DNA of 54,718 bases from an uncultured Eggerthellaceae bacterium (GTDB lineage Bacteria > Actinomycetota > Coriobacteriia > Coriobacteriales > Eggerthellaceae): positions 1 to 54,718 of the forward strand of contig CAJOIP010000006.1 of the NCBI GenBank assembly GCA_905234785.1. Direction: 5' to 3'. A model generated the notes under the pieces. It did no database searches, was not told the DNA's origin, and saw only the letters and a program-made list of their open reading frames with translations. Below are positions 33,579 through 42,466 of the stretch, one piece after another. The position numbers and the translations under genes are program-made. How positions within the stretch are numbered: position 1 is the first letter of the stretch; each line of letters begins with the position of its first letter.

Positions 33579-35297
33579 CTAATCGCGCACAGTTGCGATG
33601 AAACGCTCGAATGCCGAAACCATGGCGGGATGCTCGATGACGAAGTGAATGACCGGCCCCTTGTTCTTCGACACCAGCACGTGATGTCCCTCGCAGATGG
33701 CGATCTGCACGTTCCTGAACGCCTGGTTGTTGTCGATGACGAGCGCGCTGCGTTCGTACGGCGCGATAAACGATTTCAGCGCCGTCAGGTGCTCAAGGTA
33801 CTCGTCGTACGAATAGGGGACGGCTTCCTCGATGAACAGCCCCGATAGGTCGAGCGCCGGCGGGTAGGCGTCGAACTCCGCGCGCGTCAGGCTTGGGAAC
33901 TCGAATCGAATCTCGTCATGGGCCAGCAGGTCCGTCAGCTCGTCGGCGCGTTGGGCGGCAAATGCCCTGATTGCCCCACGCTCCGCTTCGGCCACTTCGT
34001 TGCGCTCTAGCATGCGTTCGAGCAAACCGGTTGGAATGCTGCCGATGGGCGGCGCGCTCATGATGACGCGGCGGCGGCACCGCAGCTCCATGCACTCCTT
34101 CAGGAACAGTTGAAGCTTATCGGCGTCGGCGGCGGTGATGATGCGCATGAGCGGGCTTGCGTGGTCGAGCATGCGCTCGGCCCGCTTGCGGTAATACCGC
34201 ACCTCGTCGCGGTTCTTCGTCAGGACGTAGCGTCCCTCGCCCTGGTGGTCGGCGATGGCCTCTCCCTGCATGGCCACCGTGCCCGCCACCTTCAAAATGT
34301 GGTTGAAGACGCTGTTGTCGGCGCCTGTGAAGTAGTACGGCGAAATCTGCCCGGTCATGTACATGGGAATCCACCCCTCCAAGCCGAGCATCATCTCGGG
34401 GAGGGGGCGGTTCGTGTCGTGGATCATGTGCAGGCGCAGGCCCTTCTTCAGCATCATGGCCATGCCGTACATCCACTTTTTCGGGAATTCGGAATCGGCG
34501 GCCATCTCTTCCAAGGGCATGTCGCTGTACATGATGACGCTCGCCGACGACTTCGAAAGCACCGCTGCTTTCAGAAAGTCGATTTCGCATTCCATCATCT
34601 CGCGGATGCCCGTGTACGTCTTCGTCGTGGGAAGCTGGATGGGCGTGGTGGGAACCTTCATCTCGTCGAAATGAATGGCGCGGATGAAGTCGTCGAGGTC
34701 GAACTCGTCGAGCTTCTTCAGGAAGCTGCTGATGGGGTCGTGCATGGGCGCGTAATTCGTTCCCAGCCACGTGGCGATCGCCTGCGATTGCGCGTCCTCG
34801 TCTGATGCGCTGTCGAACCCGCCGCCTACGAGGCTTTTCAGCGCCAAACGGGTTTCGTCCTCTGTGCAGCGGCGGGCAGCGAATTGGGCGACGCCGGCGA
34901 CGAACGCCCGCAAGTCGGCAGGTCGGCGCTGTCTCGTGAGAATGCGCGAGATGTATGACGGGTCGAAGCTGAGCGCGCGGGCCACTTCGATGTTGTTCAC
35001 GGAAAGCGCTTCCAGAAGCGCGCTCAGATTCGACAGGAACGTGTCGTAGTCGATGGAGATGCCGCTGATCGAGGCGGCGAGCTCTTCGTGCACAGCCTGC
35101 TCGCTGAGCGACCCTGCGGAAAGCGCGGCAATGCCGTTTGCCAGCATGCGCAACTGCTTGCTGTCGGGGTCGGGCGTGCGCTCCCCGGCCCGGTACCGGC
35201 TGATGGCGGCAGCCGATATGCCCGATGCTTCGGCCAAGTCCTTGGCGCTGCAGTCGAGCTCGGTGATGTATCGGTTGAGCAGGTCGCTGAAATCCAT
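33579..35297 (-). CDS. large XRE-family transcriptional regulator
   Basis: A 572-residue protein with GGGAAG before the ATG. Residues about 5-45 are a classical XRE helix-turn-helix (SAKDLAEASGISAAAISRYRAGERTPD). A second HTH-like unit lies near 93-120 (NNIEVARALSFDPSYISRILTRQRRP). The remaining about 430 residues are unassigned and mostly helical, with segments such as YRKRAERMLDHASPLM; they may bind a ligand. The terminator palindrome 35316-35340 separates it from the lipoprotein gene upstream on the same strand, so it is a separate unit. Large proteins of this architecture recur in Eggerthellaceae; the signal is unknown. Confidence 0.75.
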   Translation of the reverse strand: MDFSDLLNRYITELDCSAKDLAEASGISAAAISRYRAGERTPDPDSKQLRMLANGIAALSAGSLSEQAVHEELAASISGISIDYDTFLSNLSALLEALSVNNIEVARALSFDPSYISRILTRQRRPADLRAFVAGVAQFAARRCTEDETRLALKSLVGGGFDSASDEDAQSQAIATWLGTNYAPMHDPISSFLKKLDEFDLDDFIRAIHFDEMKVPTTPIQLPTTKTYTGIREMMECEIDFLKAAVLSKSSASVIMYSDMPLEEMAADSEFPKKWMYGMAMMLKKGLRLHMIHDTNRPLPEMMLGLEGWIPMYMTGQISPYYFTGADNSVFNHILKVAGTVAMQGEAIADHQGEGRYVLTKNRDEVRYYRKRAERMLDHASPLMRIITAADADKLQLFLKECMELRCRRRVIMSAPPIGSIPTGLLERMLERNEVAEAERGAIRAFAAQRADELTDLLAHDEIRFEFPSLTRAEFDAYPPALDLSGLFIEEAVPYSYDEYLEHLTALKSFIAPYERSALVIDNNQAFRNVQIAICEGHHVLVSKNKGPVIHFVIEHPAMVSAFERFIATVRD

Positions 35298-35315
35298 GTC
35301 TTCCCTTAGCTGATG

Positions 35316-35340
35316 ATCAATTTCCTCGGAGGAAATTGAT
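35316..35340. terminator. palindromic terminator (ATCAATTTCC family)
   Basis: ATCAATTTCC-TCGGA-GGAAATTGAT is almost identical to the palindrome behind pckA (10088-10114). It lies 6 bp after the end of the lipoprotein gene on the minus strand and is the likely end of the protease-lipoprotein unit. Confidence 0.75.
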
Positions 35341-35345
35341 TATCG

Positions 35346-36116
35346 TCACGAGGCCAGGAACTGAAGCGATTCCTGGGCGGTTTGCATGGCCGCAATGGTC
35401 TCGTAGTCTTCCTTGTAGTAGTTGCACGACCACATGAAGAAGTAGCCGCTGATTTCCTCGGTGTAGTTGGCGACGAGCACCGTCTTGCCGCCGCCCTCGG
35501 GCGTGTACGCGTACTCGAAGCCCACGAGCACGCGGTTGTACTTGTCAGACAGCTTCACAGTGTTCGCCACCGGCTCGACGGCCAGGCGGTTCTGGTACTT
35601 CTGCTTCGTGTCTTCCATGGTCTTCGCCATGAGGTCCTCGACCGTGCGGCCCGTGCTGTTCTTCATGAGCGTCAGCCTGAAGAAGGGCACCTGACCTGAC
35701 TTTTCTCCTGTGTACACGGTGGCGTTCATGCCGTTCGTCTCGGCGGTGTAAGCCTTGTCGACCTTGAAGGCGTAGCCGGCTTCCTTGTTCGTGTAGTCGA
35801 CGAGCGTGCCGCTGGCGATGGTGGCCGCGCTGCTGGAAGCCGATGACGACGCCGAGCTCGACGAGGCGCTGGCGCCCGAGCTCGATGACGTGCTGCCCGA
35901 CGATATGAGCGAGACGCCCGTCGCCTTGTCGTCGCCGGCTTCGGAATCGGCCGACGCGCTCGATGCGCTGACCGTCTCGCCCGACGCCGGTTCAGATGCA
36001 GCAGAGGTTGACGAACTGCCGCCTGAAGACGCGCATCCGGTCAGCGCGGCCATGCCGAGGGCTGCCGCCAAGGCGATTGCGCCCAAGGTTTTCCAAGTGA
36101 TGTTCGAATGCTTCAT
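35346..36116 (-). CDS. surface lipoprotein, unknown function
   Basis: A 256-residue protein. The signal ALAAALGMAALTGC with lipobox LTGC (Cys near 28) is followed by a long Ser/Ala/Glu stalk (about 30-105). The folded C-terminal domain (about 105-256, for example VDYTNKEAGYAFKVDKAYT and RVLVGFEYAYTPEGGGKTVL) is predominantly beta and has no enzyme motif. Genes with this look are often named PsbP-like or DUF domains; I cannot assign one. It is 25 bp downstream of the clostripain-family protease on the same strand, so it is co-transcribed with it and could be its substrate or partner. Confidence 0.75.
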   Translation of the reverse strand: MKHSNITWKTLGAIALAAALGMAALTGCASSGGSSSTSAASEPASGETVSASSASADSEAGDDKATGVSLISSGSTSSSSGASASSSSASSSASSSAATIASGTLVDYTNKEAGYAFKVDKAYTAETNGMNATVYTGEKSGQVPFFRLTLMKNSTGRTVEDLMAKTMEDTKQKYQNRLAVEPVANTVKLSDKYNRVLVGFEYAYTPEGGGKTVLVANYTEEISGYFFMWSCNYYKEDYETIAAMQTAQESLQFLAS

Positions 36117-36141
36117 TGCCGTTCCTTTCCTTCGGGCTTTC

Positions 36142-38175
36142 TTACAGTTGGTTCAGCTTCGCAAGCTCGGCGGTGCGCTTACCGCCAGAATACGTTATGA
36201 GGGCGGGGTCGGGCGTGTACTCGTTGCCGAACAGGTCGGTGACCGTGACCATGTACACGTAGGTGGCATTGCCCGCGAACGCCATGGTCATCTTGGTGTC
36301 GTCGGTCCAGGTGATGGTGCCGGTCGAGCCGCTCTCGGTTTTCCCGCCGATGGTGCGCGAAACGAGAAAGCGCAGCTGGTCGCCCTCCGAGAGGGCGGCC
36401 GTGGCCTTGGCGACCATGCCGTCTTCGGCGTCGTCGTACACGCACAGCACCTCGTAGGAGTTCGTGGCGTAGTCGTACATGGAAAGCAGGTTCGTGCGGT
36501 ACGTCATCGTGGTGCCGCGGCTGCTCTTCGTCGTCCATTCGACGGGGGTGGAATACAGGTTGTACGCCGGCTTGTCGTCGATGGCCACCTGGTCGACGAT
36601 GTCGGCATATACGTACGCGTCGCCGATCTTGTACCAGCCGCCTTCGAACCGGTCGGCGTAGTGCACTGCGCCGTTGGGGTCGATGTCGAGGTCGAGGTTG
36701 TTGTCGGAGCCGAGCATGGCGACCGATCCGTCGTCGAGCAGCTGGCCAATCTGGCATTTCGTGGCGTCGGCGACGAATTCGGTGTTGCCCGTGATGTCGA
36801 CGATGTAGCGCCCATCGGAATCGATGTGCGACGACACGCTGAACGCGCCGAGCGCGTCGTCTTCCCTGATGGGGTCGAGGCCCTTCACGCCCTCGTTGTT
36901 CCAGTCGACCTTGTCGTACGAATCGGCCTCAGCAGCCAGGAACTGCAGGTAGGGGATGTTGTCGAGGTCGTTTTCCGTCGAAAGCTCGAAGTACTTCACG
37001 AACGTGTCGTAGTCGATCTTCAACGGGTAGAACACCGAAAGCCCGGTCGACTTCGCCGATTGCGGGCCGTGCACCTCGTAGACGACGGCTTTGTCGATGG
37101 CCTTCTCGACGGAAGCGGCGCTCGAAACCGATTCGCTCGTGCACTCCATGAGGTCGCGCAGGTCGACCATGTCGGTGTATCCCTCGAGGTAGTTCGCGTG
37201 CCCGAACGCCTGCACGTTGCGCGCCTGCTGCTCGAGGCGCTGCATGGGGCTCGGCTTCTCGGTGGCGGATGCCATGTCGCGGGCGGCCGTTTCGAACGCG
37301 CTGGCAACATCGCCGATGCGTGACAGGTCGACAACCGACAGCGTGGCGGTGGAAGCCACCTTGTTCGCCTGGCATTTCGCCAGGTAGCTGTCGCAAATCA
37401 CCTGGCCAAGGCCTGCGACGCCACCTGTCGGCTTCTCGAACCAGGCGGGCCAATCCGCCCACGCCCAACCGCACGCGGGCTCGACTTCCTCTGAAGCCAC
37501 CATGTAGTCGGCGTACGGGGCGAGCAGCTGCGCGTTTTCCAGGGTTGCCATGAGGCACGTGTCGAAGCCGACGACGTCGAAGGTCACGTTCGCCGCGGCG
37601 ATGCCATCGCGGATTTCAGGAAGCGTCAGCGTGTCGTAGTCGAGCTCGTCTTGGCACACGCCTGAAAGCGACCCGCCGCCGTGGTCCCAGAACACGAGCA
37701 TGTAGTGGTCGGCCGGGTAGGTTTTCACGCCCCAGGTCAGGAAGTCCGCGAGCGTGTCGGAGTCGCCCATCGACGTGCGGGGCAGCTGCTCTTGTTGGAA
37801 CAGCTTGCCATCGGAAACGGTGTAGCGTTCGATGTAATCGGCGCTCACGACGTTGTTCCACCACTCGTTTGCGCCGCCGGTTTCCAAGACGAAGTTCACG
37901 TTTTTGGCCGTAGTTGCGCCTTGAAGCTCGACGAGGTTGTCGGTGGCGTATCCGGCCTGGGTTTCCAGGTTCGATCCGCACATGTATATGAACACCGACC
38001 AGGTTTCGTTGGCGCCGATGGCCTTTTCAGCTTCGGCGGCAGCGGATCCTGATGAGCTGCTCGTTGTGACGGCAGTGCCGCCGCTGCCTGACGAGCAGGC
38101 GACGAGCGCGACAAGTGCCATAGCGGCAACGATGCAGGATAGTATGCGAACAATTCGCTTTCCGCAGGTCATCAT
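36142..38175 (-). CDS. clostripain-family (C11) cysteine peptidase, lipoprotein
   Basis: A 677-residue exported protein; start ATG 38175, where AAGGAG is 9 bp upstream (a second ATG is adjacent). Lipobox VALVAC (Cys27) anchors it to the outer membrane face. The C11 core is present: WSVFIYMCGSNLE near 59-71, catalytic His165 in MLVFWDHGGGSLSG, and catalytic Cys207 in DVVGFDTCLMATLENA, followed by VASEEVEPACGWAW. The C-terminal half carries beta-rich domains (SSHIDSDGRYIVDITGNTEF and onward). It probably cleaves extracellular proteins after basic residues, the family preference, which has not been shown here. It precedes the small lipoprotein in one transcript. Confidence 0.88.
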   Translation of the reverse strand: MMTCGKRIVRILSCIVAAMALVALVACSSGSGGTAVTTSSSSGSAAAEAEKAIGANETWSVFIYMCGSNLETQAGYATDNLVELQGATTAKNVNFVLETGGANEWWNNVVSADYIERYTVSDGKLFQQEQLPRTSMGDSDTLADFLTWGVKTYPADHYMLVFWDHGGGSLSGVCQDELDYDTLTLPEIRDGIAAANVTFDVVGFDTCLMATLENAQLLAPYADYMVASEEVEPACGWAWADWPAWFEKPTGGVAGLGQVICDSYLAKCQANKVASTATLSVVDLSRIGDVASAFETAARDMASATEKPSPMQRLEQQARNVQAFGHANYLEGYTDMVDLRDLMECTSESVSSAASVEKAIDKAVVYEVHGPQSAKSTGLSVFYPLKIDYDTFVKYFELSTENDLDNIPYLQFLAAEADSYDKVDWNNEGVKGLDPIREDDALGAFSVSSHIDSDGRYIVDITGNTEFVADATKCQIGQLLDDGSVAMLGSDNNLDLDIDPNGAVHYADRFEGGWYKIGDAYVYADIVDQVAIDDKPAYNLYSTPVEWTTKSSRGTTMTYRTNLLSMYDYATNSYEVLCVYDDAEDGMVAKATAALSEGDQLRFLVSRTIGGKTESGSTGTITWTDDTKMTMAFAGNATYVYMVTVTDLFGNEYTPDPALITYSGGKRTAELAKLNQL

Positions 38176-38475
38176 GGCTCCTTGCTCCTTGGGCTTTTCG
38201 AGAAAGTATAGGGTTCCGAGCTTGCCGAACGGTGACGATTGACAATTGGTCAACGACAACGCAGAGGGGGCAAGGGCGCTTTGCCCGGGGGATTGTTCTC
38301 AAGATAGCCACGCTAACCTTGATAGGCCCACTGAAATGCTGATGTTCCGTTGAACTGGGCAGTTCCCGATTTGGCAATTCCCAGACTGGCATTGTCAATT
38401 GAAAATTCCGGGGGAGGGCGCTTTTTTCCTAAGCTAGTATGACAATGTTTACTCGCTTGGAGAAGAGGTCGTGCT
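38176..38475. other. 300-bp intergenic region between divergent exported proteins
   Basis: Promoters for the protease (minus) and the surface protein (plus) must lie here. An imperfect stem CTGGG...CCCAG spans about 38354-38384, and GACAATTGGTC (near 38248) is a small palindrome. The sequence is less GC-rich than its flanks. No gene is seen. Confidence 0.4.
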
Positions 38476-39825
38476 ATGTCCGTAAAGAAGAAACTCGTCG
38501 CCTTATTCGCCTGTTTCGCGCTCTGCGCGTCGTTCGTCCCCGTGCTGGCCATCGCCGACCCGGTTGACGATGAAACCATCGAAGCCGAAGACATCGAACT
38601 GACCACGGCTGCGACAGGCATTCACGTGGCCATTAACAAATCTACCGGTGGTCCAGATGCAGAGGGAAAGTTCACGTTTGACAACGGGAGCGCCGTTGTG
38701 ACGTATAACGGGGCGGCTTTTCCGAGCACTCAGATAAGCGCTGCTCAAACGGGTGATAAGGTGAGCATCACGCCGACGCCTGCGGAGGGGTACACCGCGT
38801 ATGTCACGGTGGATGGGAACCAGGTTTCGGTCGCTGCGAACACGGCTTATATCTACACCATTCCCAATACTGTTGCCGACAACGGCGTTGTCAACATCGA
38901 CGTGGATTTTGTAAAGCCCGGCCAAGAGCCGCCGTCTTCATCCGCTCAAGTGCGCGATGTTACGGTAACGGTCGATAGCGCAAGCTTGCCGCTCCTCTCG
39001 TCGAACAAGGCGTACTTCAAGATCGGTTCCGGCGATGGTAACGATGTCACATTCAGCCAAAATGGCGCGACGGTCACCATAACCAACGACGACGAGCATC
39101 CCGATGTGCTGCTTTCGTTCGCGATTGACAACCGCTATTTCATCCCGACCGTCATCGTCAACGGCACGACATACGAAACGTACGACACGGGCGAGCATGA
39201 CAGCGATCACGATGATTTCGTGGTCATCGGCGTGGACCTCACGGGCGATGCTGCCAAGGCGGATGCGTACAACATCAACCTGACCATTGGTGCAATAGCC
39301 CAGGTCGATTTGACGGCGCAGAGCGTGCGGGGCGCCGACGCGCGGTGCATGCTCGTCGAAGAGGGCACGCAGATCATGCCTGCCACGACGGAAGTCGATT
39401 TGGCGGTTGCCGATACGGCCACGGACACGGCAGTCGATGGCGCAGTTGCGACATTCGATCTCGGCCTTACGCTGAACGGGGAAAGCGCGACTGAAATCGA
39501 CGCGCCGCTTGACATTTCGATGATGCTCGACACAAGCGTGTACACGGCATCCGATTACGTCGTGGTGCGCAACCACGAGGGCACGATCACGGAGCTCGAT
39601 ACCACGTACGATGCGGCTACCGGCCGGCTTTCCTTCGCATCCGACCAGTTCTCTGATTACAGCCTGGTCGACAAGAGCGTCGCTACGAAAGCCGACGGCA
39701 AGGCCAGCAAGACGACGCTTGCCAAGACGGGCGATCCGCTCGCGGCAGGCGGCGTGGTTGCCATGAACGTCATCGCGCTTGGCGCCGTTGCCTTTGCAAC
39801 CCGCAAGCTGCGCGAACAGCACTAG
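38476..39825 (+). CDS. cell-wall-anchored surface protein (LAKTG sorting signal)
   Basis: A 449-residue exported protein. The signal peptide is residues 1-29 (KKKLVALFACFALCASFVPV, cleaved near LAIA-DP). The mature chain is beta-rich and Thr/Val/Asp-dominated, with no enzyme motif (for example ASLPLLSSNKAYFKIGSGD). The C-terminus TTLAKTGDPLAAGGVV followed by a hydrophobic stretch and the basic tail RKLREQH is a sortase signal with LAKTG in place of LPxTG. AGAAGAGG precedes the ATG. It is a single gene followed by a strong terminator. Function is probably adhesive or structural. Confidence 0.75.
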   Translation: MSVKKKLVALFACFALCASFVPVLAIADPVDDETIEAEDIELTTAATGIHVAINKSTGGPDAEGKFTFDNGSAVVTYNGAAFPSTQISAAQTGDKVSITPTPAEGYTAYVTVDGNQVSVAANTAYIYTIPNTVADNGVVNIDVDFVKPGQEPPSSSAQVRDVTVTVDSASLPLLSSNKAYFKIGSGDGNDVTFSQNGATVTITNDDEHPDVLLSFAIDNRYFIPTVIVNGTTYETYDTGEHDSDHDDFVVIGVDLTGDAAKADAYNINLTIGAIAQVDLTAQSVRGADARCMLVEEGTQIMPATTEVDLAVADTATDTAVDGAVATFDLGLTLNGESATEIDAPLDISMMLDTSVYTASDYVVVRNHEGTITELDTTYDAATGRLSFASDQFSDYSLVDKSVATKADGKASKTTLAKTGDPLAAGGVVAMNVIALGAVAFATRKLREQH

Positions 39826-39907
39826 CTTGCGCATGCTGTAGGTGCTATAATCCAGAAGGTCGACGGACTGCCTGCGGTTAGTGGCGGGTAGCACCGTTAA
39901 GGTTGTT

Positions 39908-39939
39908 GAAGACCGCTAGCTGCTACTAGCGGTCTTCGT
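39908..39939 (+). terminator. intrinsic terminator after the LAKTG protein
   Basis: GAAGACCGCTAG-CTGCTA-CTAGCGGTCTTC is a perfect 12-bp stem with a 6-bp loop, about 85 bp after the stop codon. The T-run is short (CGTCC), so it may be only part of the termination signal. Confidence 0.75.
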
Positions 39940-39977
39940 CCATTTAGGGCACCTGCACCCTAGTGTTTCTCTGCATC

Positions 39978-40008
39978 TAGATGTATAATGCATGCGTAAT
40001 GCATGAAA
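39978..40008. promoter_or_regulatory. promoter and candidate operator of the toxin-antitoxin operon
   Basis: TATAAT at 39984-39989 is a clear -10. ATGCAT-GCGTA-ATGCAT overlaps its right side, a symmetrical pair suited to a ribbon-helix-helix antitoxin dimer. The arrangement fits autorepression by the antitoxin, which is standard for this class. Confidence 0.55.
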
Positions 40009-40024
40009 CGAGAAAGGACGCGTC

Positions 40025-40492
40025 ATGCCCGCATTGCAAGTGCGCGATTTCCCCGACGACCTGTACGAGCGCCTGAAAGCGGCAGCGGCGAAGAACCACC
40101 GCAGCATCGCCCAGCAAACCGTGGCCTTCGTCGAAGCGCAGCTTAACCAGGAAGACGCGAAGAGCGCCGCCATCCTCTCGTCCGATTTCAGCGTGCCGTT
40201 CGTGACGCCCAACGTGCGCGAGGCTTCGGCGCGGGCGCGCGACGTCGACGCATTCGACTGGCTGCGCGATTTCGAGGAAGAGCCGGAAGAGGTTGTGGAA
40301 GCGCGCCGGAAGAAGCGCGAAAAGCTCCGGGAACAGGCAAAGGAGCTGAGCAAGGCATGGATTGGGCCAAAGCCGACAGCTGACGAGATAGCGGAAATGA
40401 TTCGCGAAGAACGGGAGGCTCGCACGGACAGGATTATGCAGATAGCCGAAGAATATCACGAGGAAATGAGGAAGAGGCATGATGGTGCTTGA
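40025..40492 (+). CDS. antitoxin of a type II toxin-antitoxin pair (ribbon-helix-helix)
   Basis: A 155-residue protein. Residues 1-40 (PALQVRDFPDDLYERLKAAAAKNHRSIAQQTVAFVE) are a FitA/Arc-type ribbon-helix-helix DNA-binding domain. The rest is charged and helical, with a toxin-binding region at the C-terminus by analogy. The antitoxin is long for its class. It overlaps the start of the PIN gene by 14 bp, a normal antitoxin-toxin order. Confidence 0.85.
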   Translation: MPALQVRDFPDDLYERLKAAAAKNHRSIAQQTVAFVEAQLNQEDAKSAAILSSDFSVPFVTPNVREASARARDVDAFDWLRDFEEEPEEVVEARRKKREKLREQAKELSKAWIGPKPTADEIAEMIREEREARTDRIMQIAEEYHEEMRKRHDGA

Positions 40493-40892
40493 TGCAAGCG
40501 CGGCGATAAACGCCGCATCGAGTGAGATTATCGAAGATGAGAATAGCGAATTGCTTGAGTTTCTCGATACCGAAAAATTCATCGCACCAAGCTTCTTTGG
40601 GGTTGAAGCGGCTAATTCTGCCTGGAAGTTCACGCATGCCGGCCTGTTTCCCGAGAGCGAAACGGCTCGGATGATGGCGACTGCCGTTGGGCACATAGAT
40701 GAGTTTTTCGACGACGAAGAACTTGTTGGCGAAGCGTTCAGCGAGGCTGTTCGCCTTGATCACCCTGTCTACGACATGCTTTACTTTGTTCTTGCGAGAC
40801 GCAAAGGCGTAAAACTTGCGACTGCCGACAAGAAGCTTGCCAAACTCTGCGAGGAGAACGGGGTCGAGTGCGTGCGGGTGCTCGACCTGTAA
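40479..40892 (+). CDS. VapC-type PIN-domain ribonuclease toxin
   Basis: A 137-residue PIN-domain protein, overlapping the antitoxin gene. The N-terminal MVLDASAAINAA has the first acidic residue (D5). A conserved Glu follows in FGVEAANSAW near 43, and the C-terminal VYDMLYFVLARRKGVKLATADKKL supplies the remaining acidic residues (near D99 and D116). VapC toxins cut tRNA or rRNA when freed from antitoxin. Two adjacent ATG codons are possible starts. Confidence 0.87.
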   Translation: MMVLDASAAINAASSEIIEDENSELLEFLDTEKFIAPSFFGVEAANSAWKFTHAGLFPESETARMMATAVGHIDEFFDDEELVGEAFSEAVRLDHPVYDMLYFVLARRKGVKLATADKKLAKLCEENGVECVRVLDL

Positions 40893-40957
40893 TGCGCTAT
40901 CATAGGCACCGTTAAAGCGCTTCCTACATCAACAACAACCGCAGCACGGAAGGCGTT

Positions 40958-42466
40958 ATGGCGCGGGGCAACCTCATACTCGACCGTTACGAGCCCATCG
41001 GCACGGCTGGCGCCGGCGGCTTCGGCACGGTTCAGATTGCCTGGGACCCGCGCATCCAGCGCAAAGTCGCCATCAAGACCATCTTGCTGACCGAGCACGA
41101 CGCGTACCGCGCGCACCTGCCGGGAGCGCAGGCCGTTGCCGCCAGTCCGACGGCAGACCGTTGGCACGGGGTTCAGCCGTGGAACGACTTCCTGCGCGAA
41201 GACCTTTCGGCCGACCCGTACGCCGCGGAATACGGCCCCGACGATTACGACGACCCCGACCAGGTGACGTCGCTCGCGCACCTGCCGGGCCTCGACGAAG
41301 CGCGCACGGCCGCCATGCTGCAGGATCCGCGCATCGTCACGGTGTACGACTTCGAAATCCGCGACCGCATGGCGTACCTCATCATGGAATACGTCGAGGG
41401 CATCACGCTGACGCGCCTGCTCGACGACTACGCCGATTTCCTGACGCTCGACATGGTCGCGGCGGTGTTCGACGCCATGGCGGGCGCCCTCATGGTGGCG
41501 CATAAAGCCGGCGTGCTGCACCTCGACATCAAGCCCGACAACATCATCATCAACCCGCAGGGGCAGGCGAAGGTCACCGACTTCGGCCTGGCGACGCTCG
41601 CCGACGCGTCGGGCGCGGGCACGACAGGTGGCGGCACCATCGGCTACATGCCGCTCGAGCAGATGCGCCGCGAGCACCTGGATGCGCGCACCGATGAGTG
41701 GTCGCTGGCTTCCGTGGCCTACGAGATGCTGACCGGCGACAACCCCTTCCGCGCGAGCAACCTGGACCAGGCGGAAGCCGCCATCGAAAACGCCGAGCTC
41801 ATCTTGCCGTCGTTGTGCTGGGAAAACCTCGATGAGCAGGTCGACGACGTGGTGTTCTACGCCCTCGACCCAGACCGCGAGCACCGCTATGCCAGCGTGG
41901 CCGATTTCGCGGAGGAGATGGACAAGTTCCTTGGCAGCGCCGTGCAGGGCCGCGATGAGCTTGCCTTGGTGGTGGGCGATGCGCTCGGGCTTAACGCCGT
42001 CGAAGAAGAGCTGACCGACGAATGGGAAGCCGCCGACGTGTGCGAACGCCGCAAGCCAGGCTTGTTCTCGCGGCTGTTCGGTTCGGGGGGAAAGCCCGTC
42101 CGGGCCGACGATAGCGCCGCCGAGCCCGAGCCGTACGACGAGCCATATTGGCAAGCGGAAGAGGAAACCGAGCCTCAGCCCGAAAAGCACCACGAGCGGC
42201 AGAAAACCCGCAAGGTCCGCACCGAAGAGCAGAAGAGACGCCGCCGCGCAGCAATTGGTCGCGCCATCGCCGCTCTCTGCGGCGGCCTCGCAACCTGGTT
42301 CGCCCTTGGCAACCTGCCGCAGTTGCCGACGCTCTTCGGCCTCGACCCGCTGTTCCTCAAGCTCGTCTTATCCCTCGTGATGGCGGCCATCAGCGCCATC
42401 ACTCCGCTCGTGGGCCTCATCATCGCCTTCGCCCTGCTGGGCGTGTCGTTTATTCCGGTTCGATGA
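40958..42466 (+). CDS. membrane-anchored Ser/Thr protein kinase
   Basis: A 502-residue eukaryotic-type kinase. The glycine loop is PIGTAGAGGFGTVQ, the ATP Lys is K40 in VAIKTI, the catalytic loop is HLDIKPDN (H188, D190, K192; HLD instead of HRD), and DFG is at 208-210. An acidic, low-complexity segment follows the kinase domain at about 330-410. The C-terminus is strongly hydrophobic (about 430-500), giving two or three membrane segments. This places the kinase at the inner membrane face without the usual PASTA ectodomain. Its end overlaps the end of serS by 17 bp on the opposite strand. Confidence 0.88.
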   Translation: MARGNLILDRYEPIGTAGAGGFGTVQIAWDPRIQRKVAIKTILLTEHDAYRAHLPGAQAVAASPTADRWHGVQPWNDFLREDLSADPYAAEYGPDDYDDPDQVTSLAHLPGLDEARTAAMLQDPRIVTVYDFEIRDRMAYLIMEYVEGITLTRLLDDYADFLTLDMVAAVFDAMAGALMVAHKAGVLHLDIKPDNIIINPQGQAKVTDFGLATLADASGAGTTGGGTIGYMPLEQMRREHLDARTDEWSLASVAYEMLTGDNPFRASNLDQAEAAIENAELILPSLCWENLDEQVDDVVFYALDPDREHRYASVADFAEEMDKFLGSAVQGRDELALVVGDALGLNAVEEELTDEWEAADVCERRKPGLFSRLFGSGGKPVRADDSAAEPEPYDEPYWQAEEETEPQPEKHHERQKTRKVRTEEQKRRRRAAIGRAIAALCGGLATWFALGNLPQLPTLFGLDPLFLKLVLSLVMAAISAITPLVGLIIAFALLGVSFIPVR

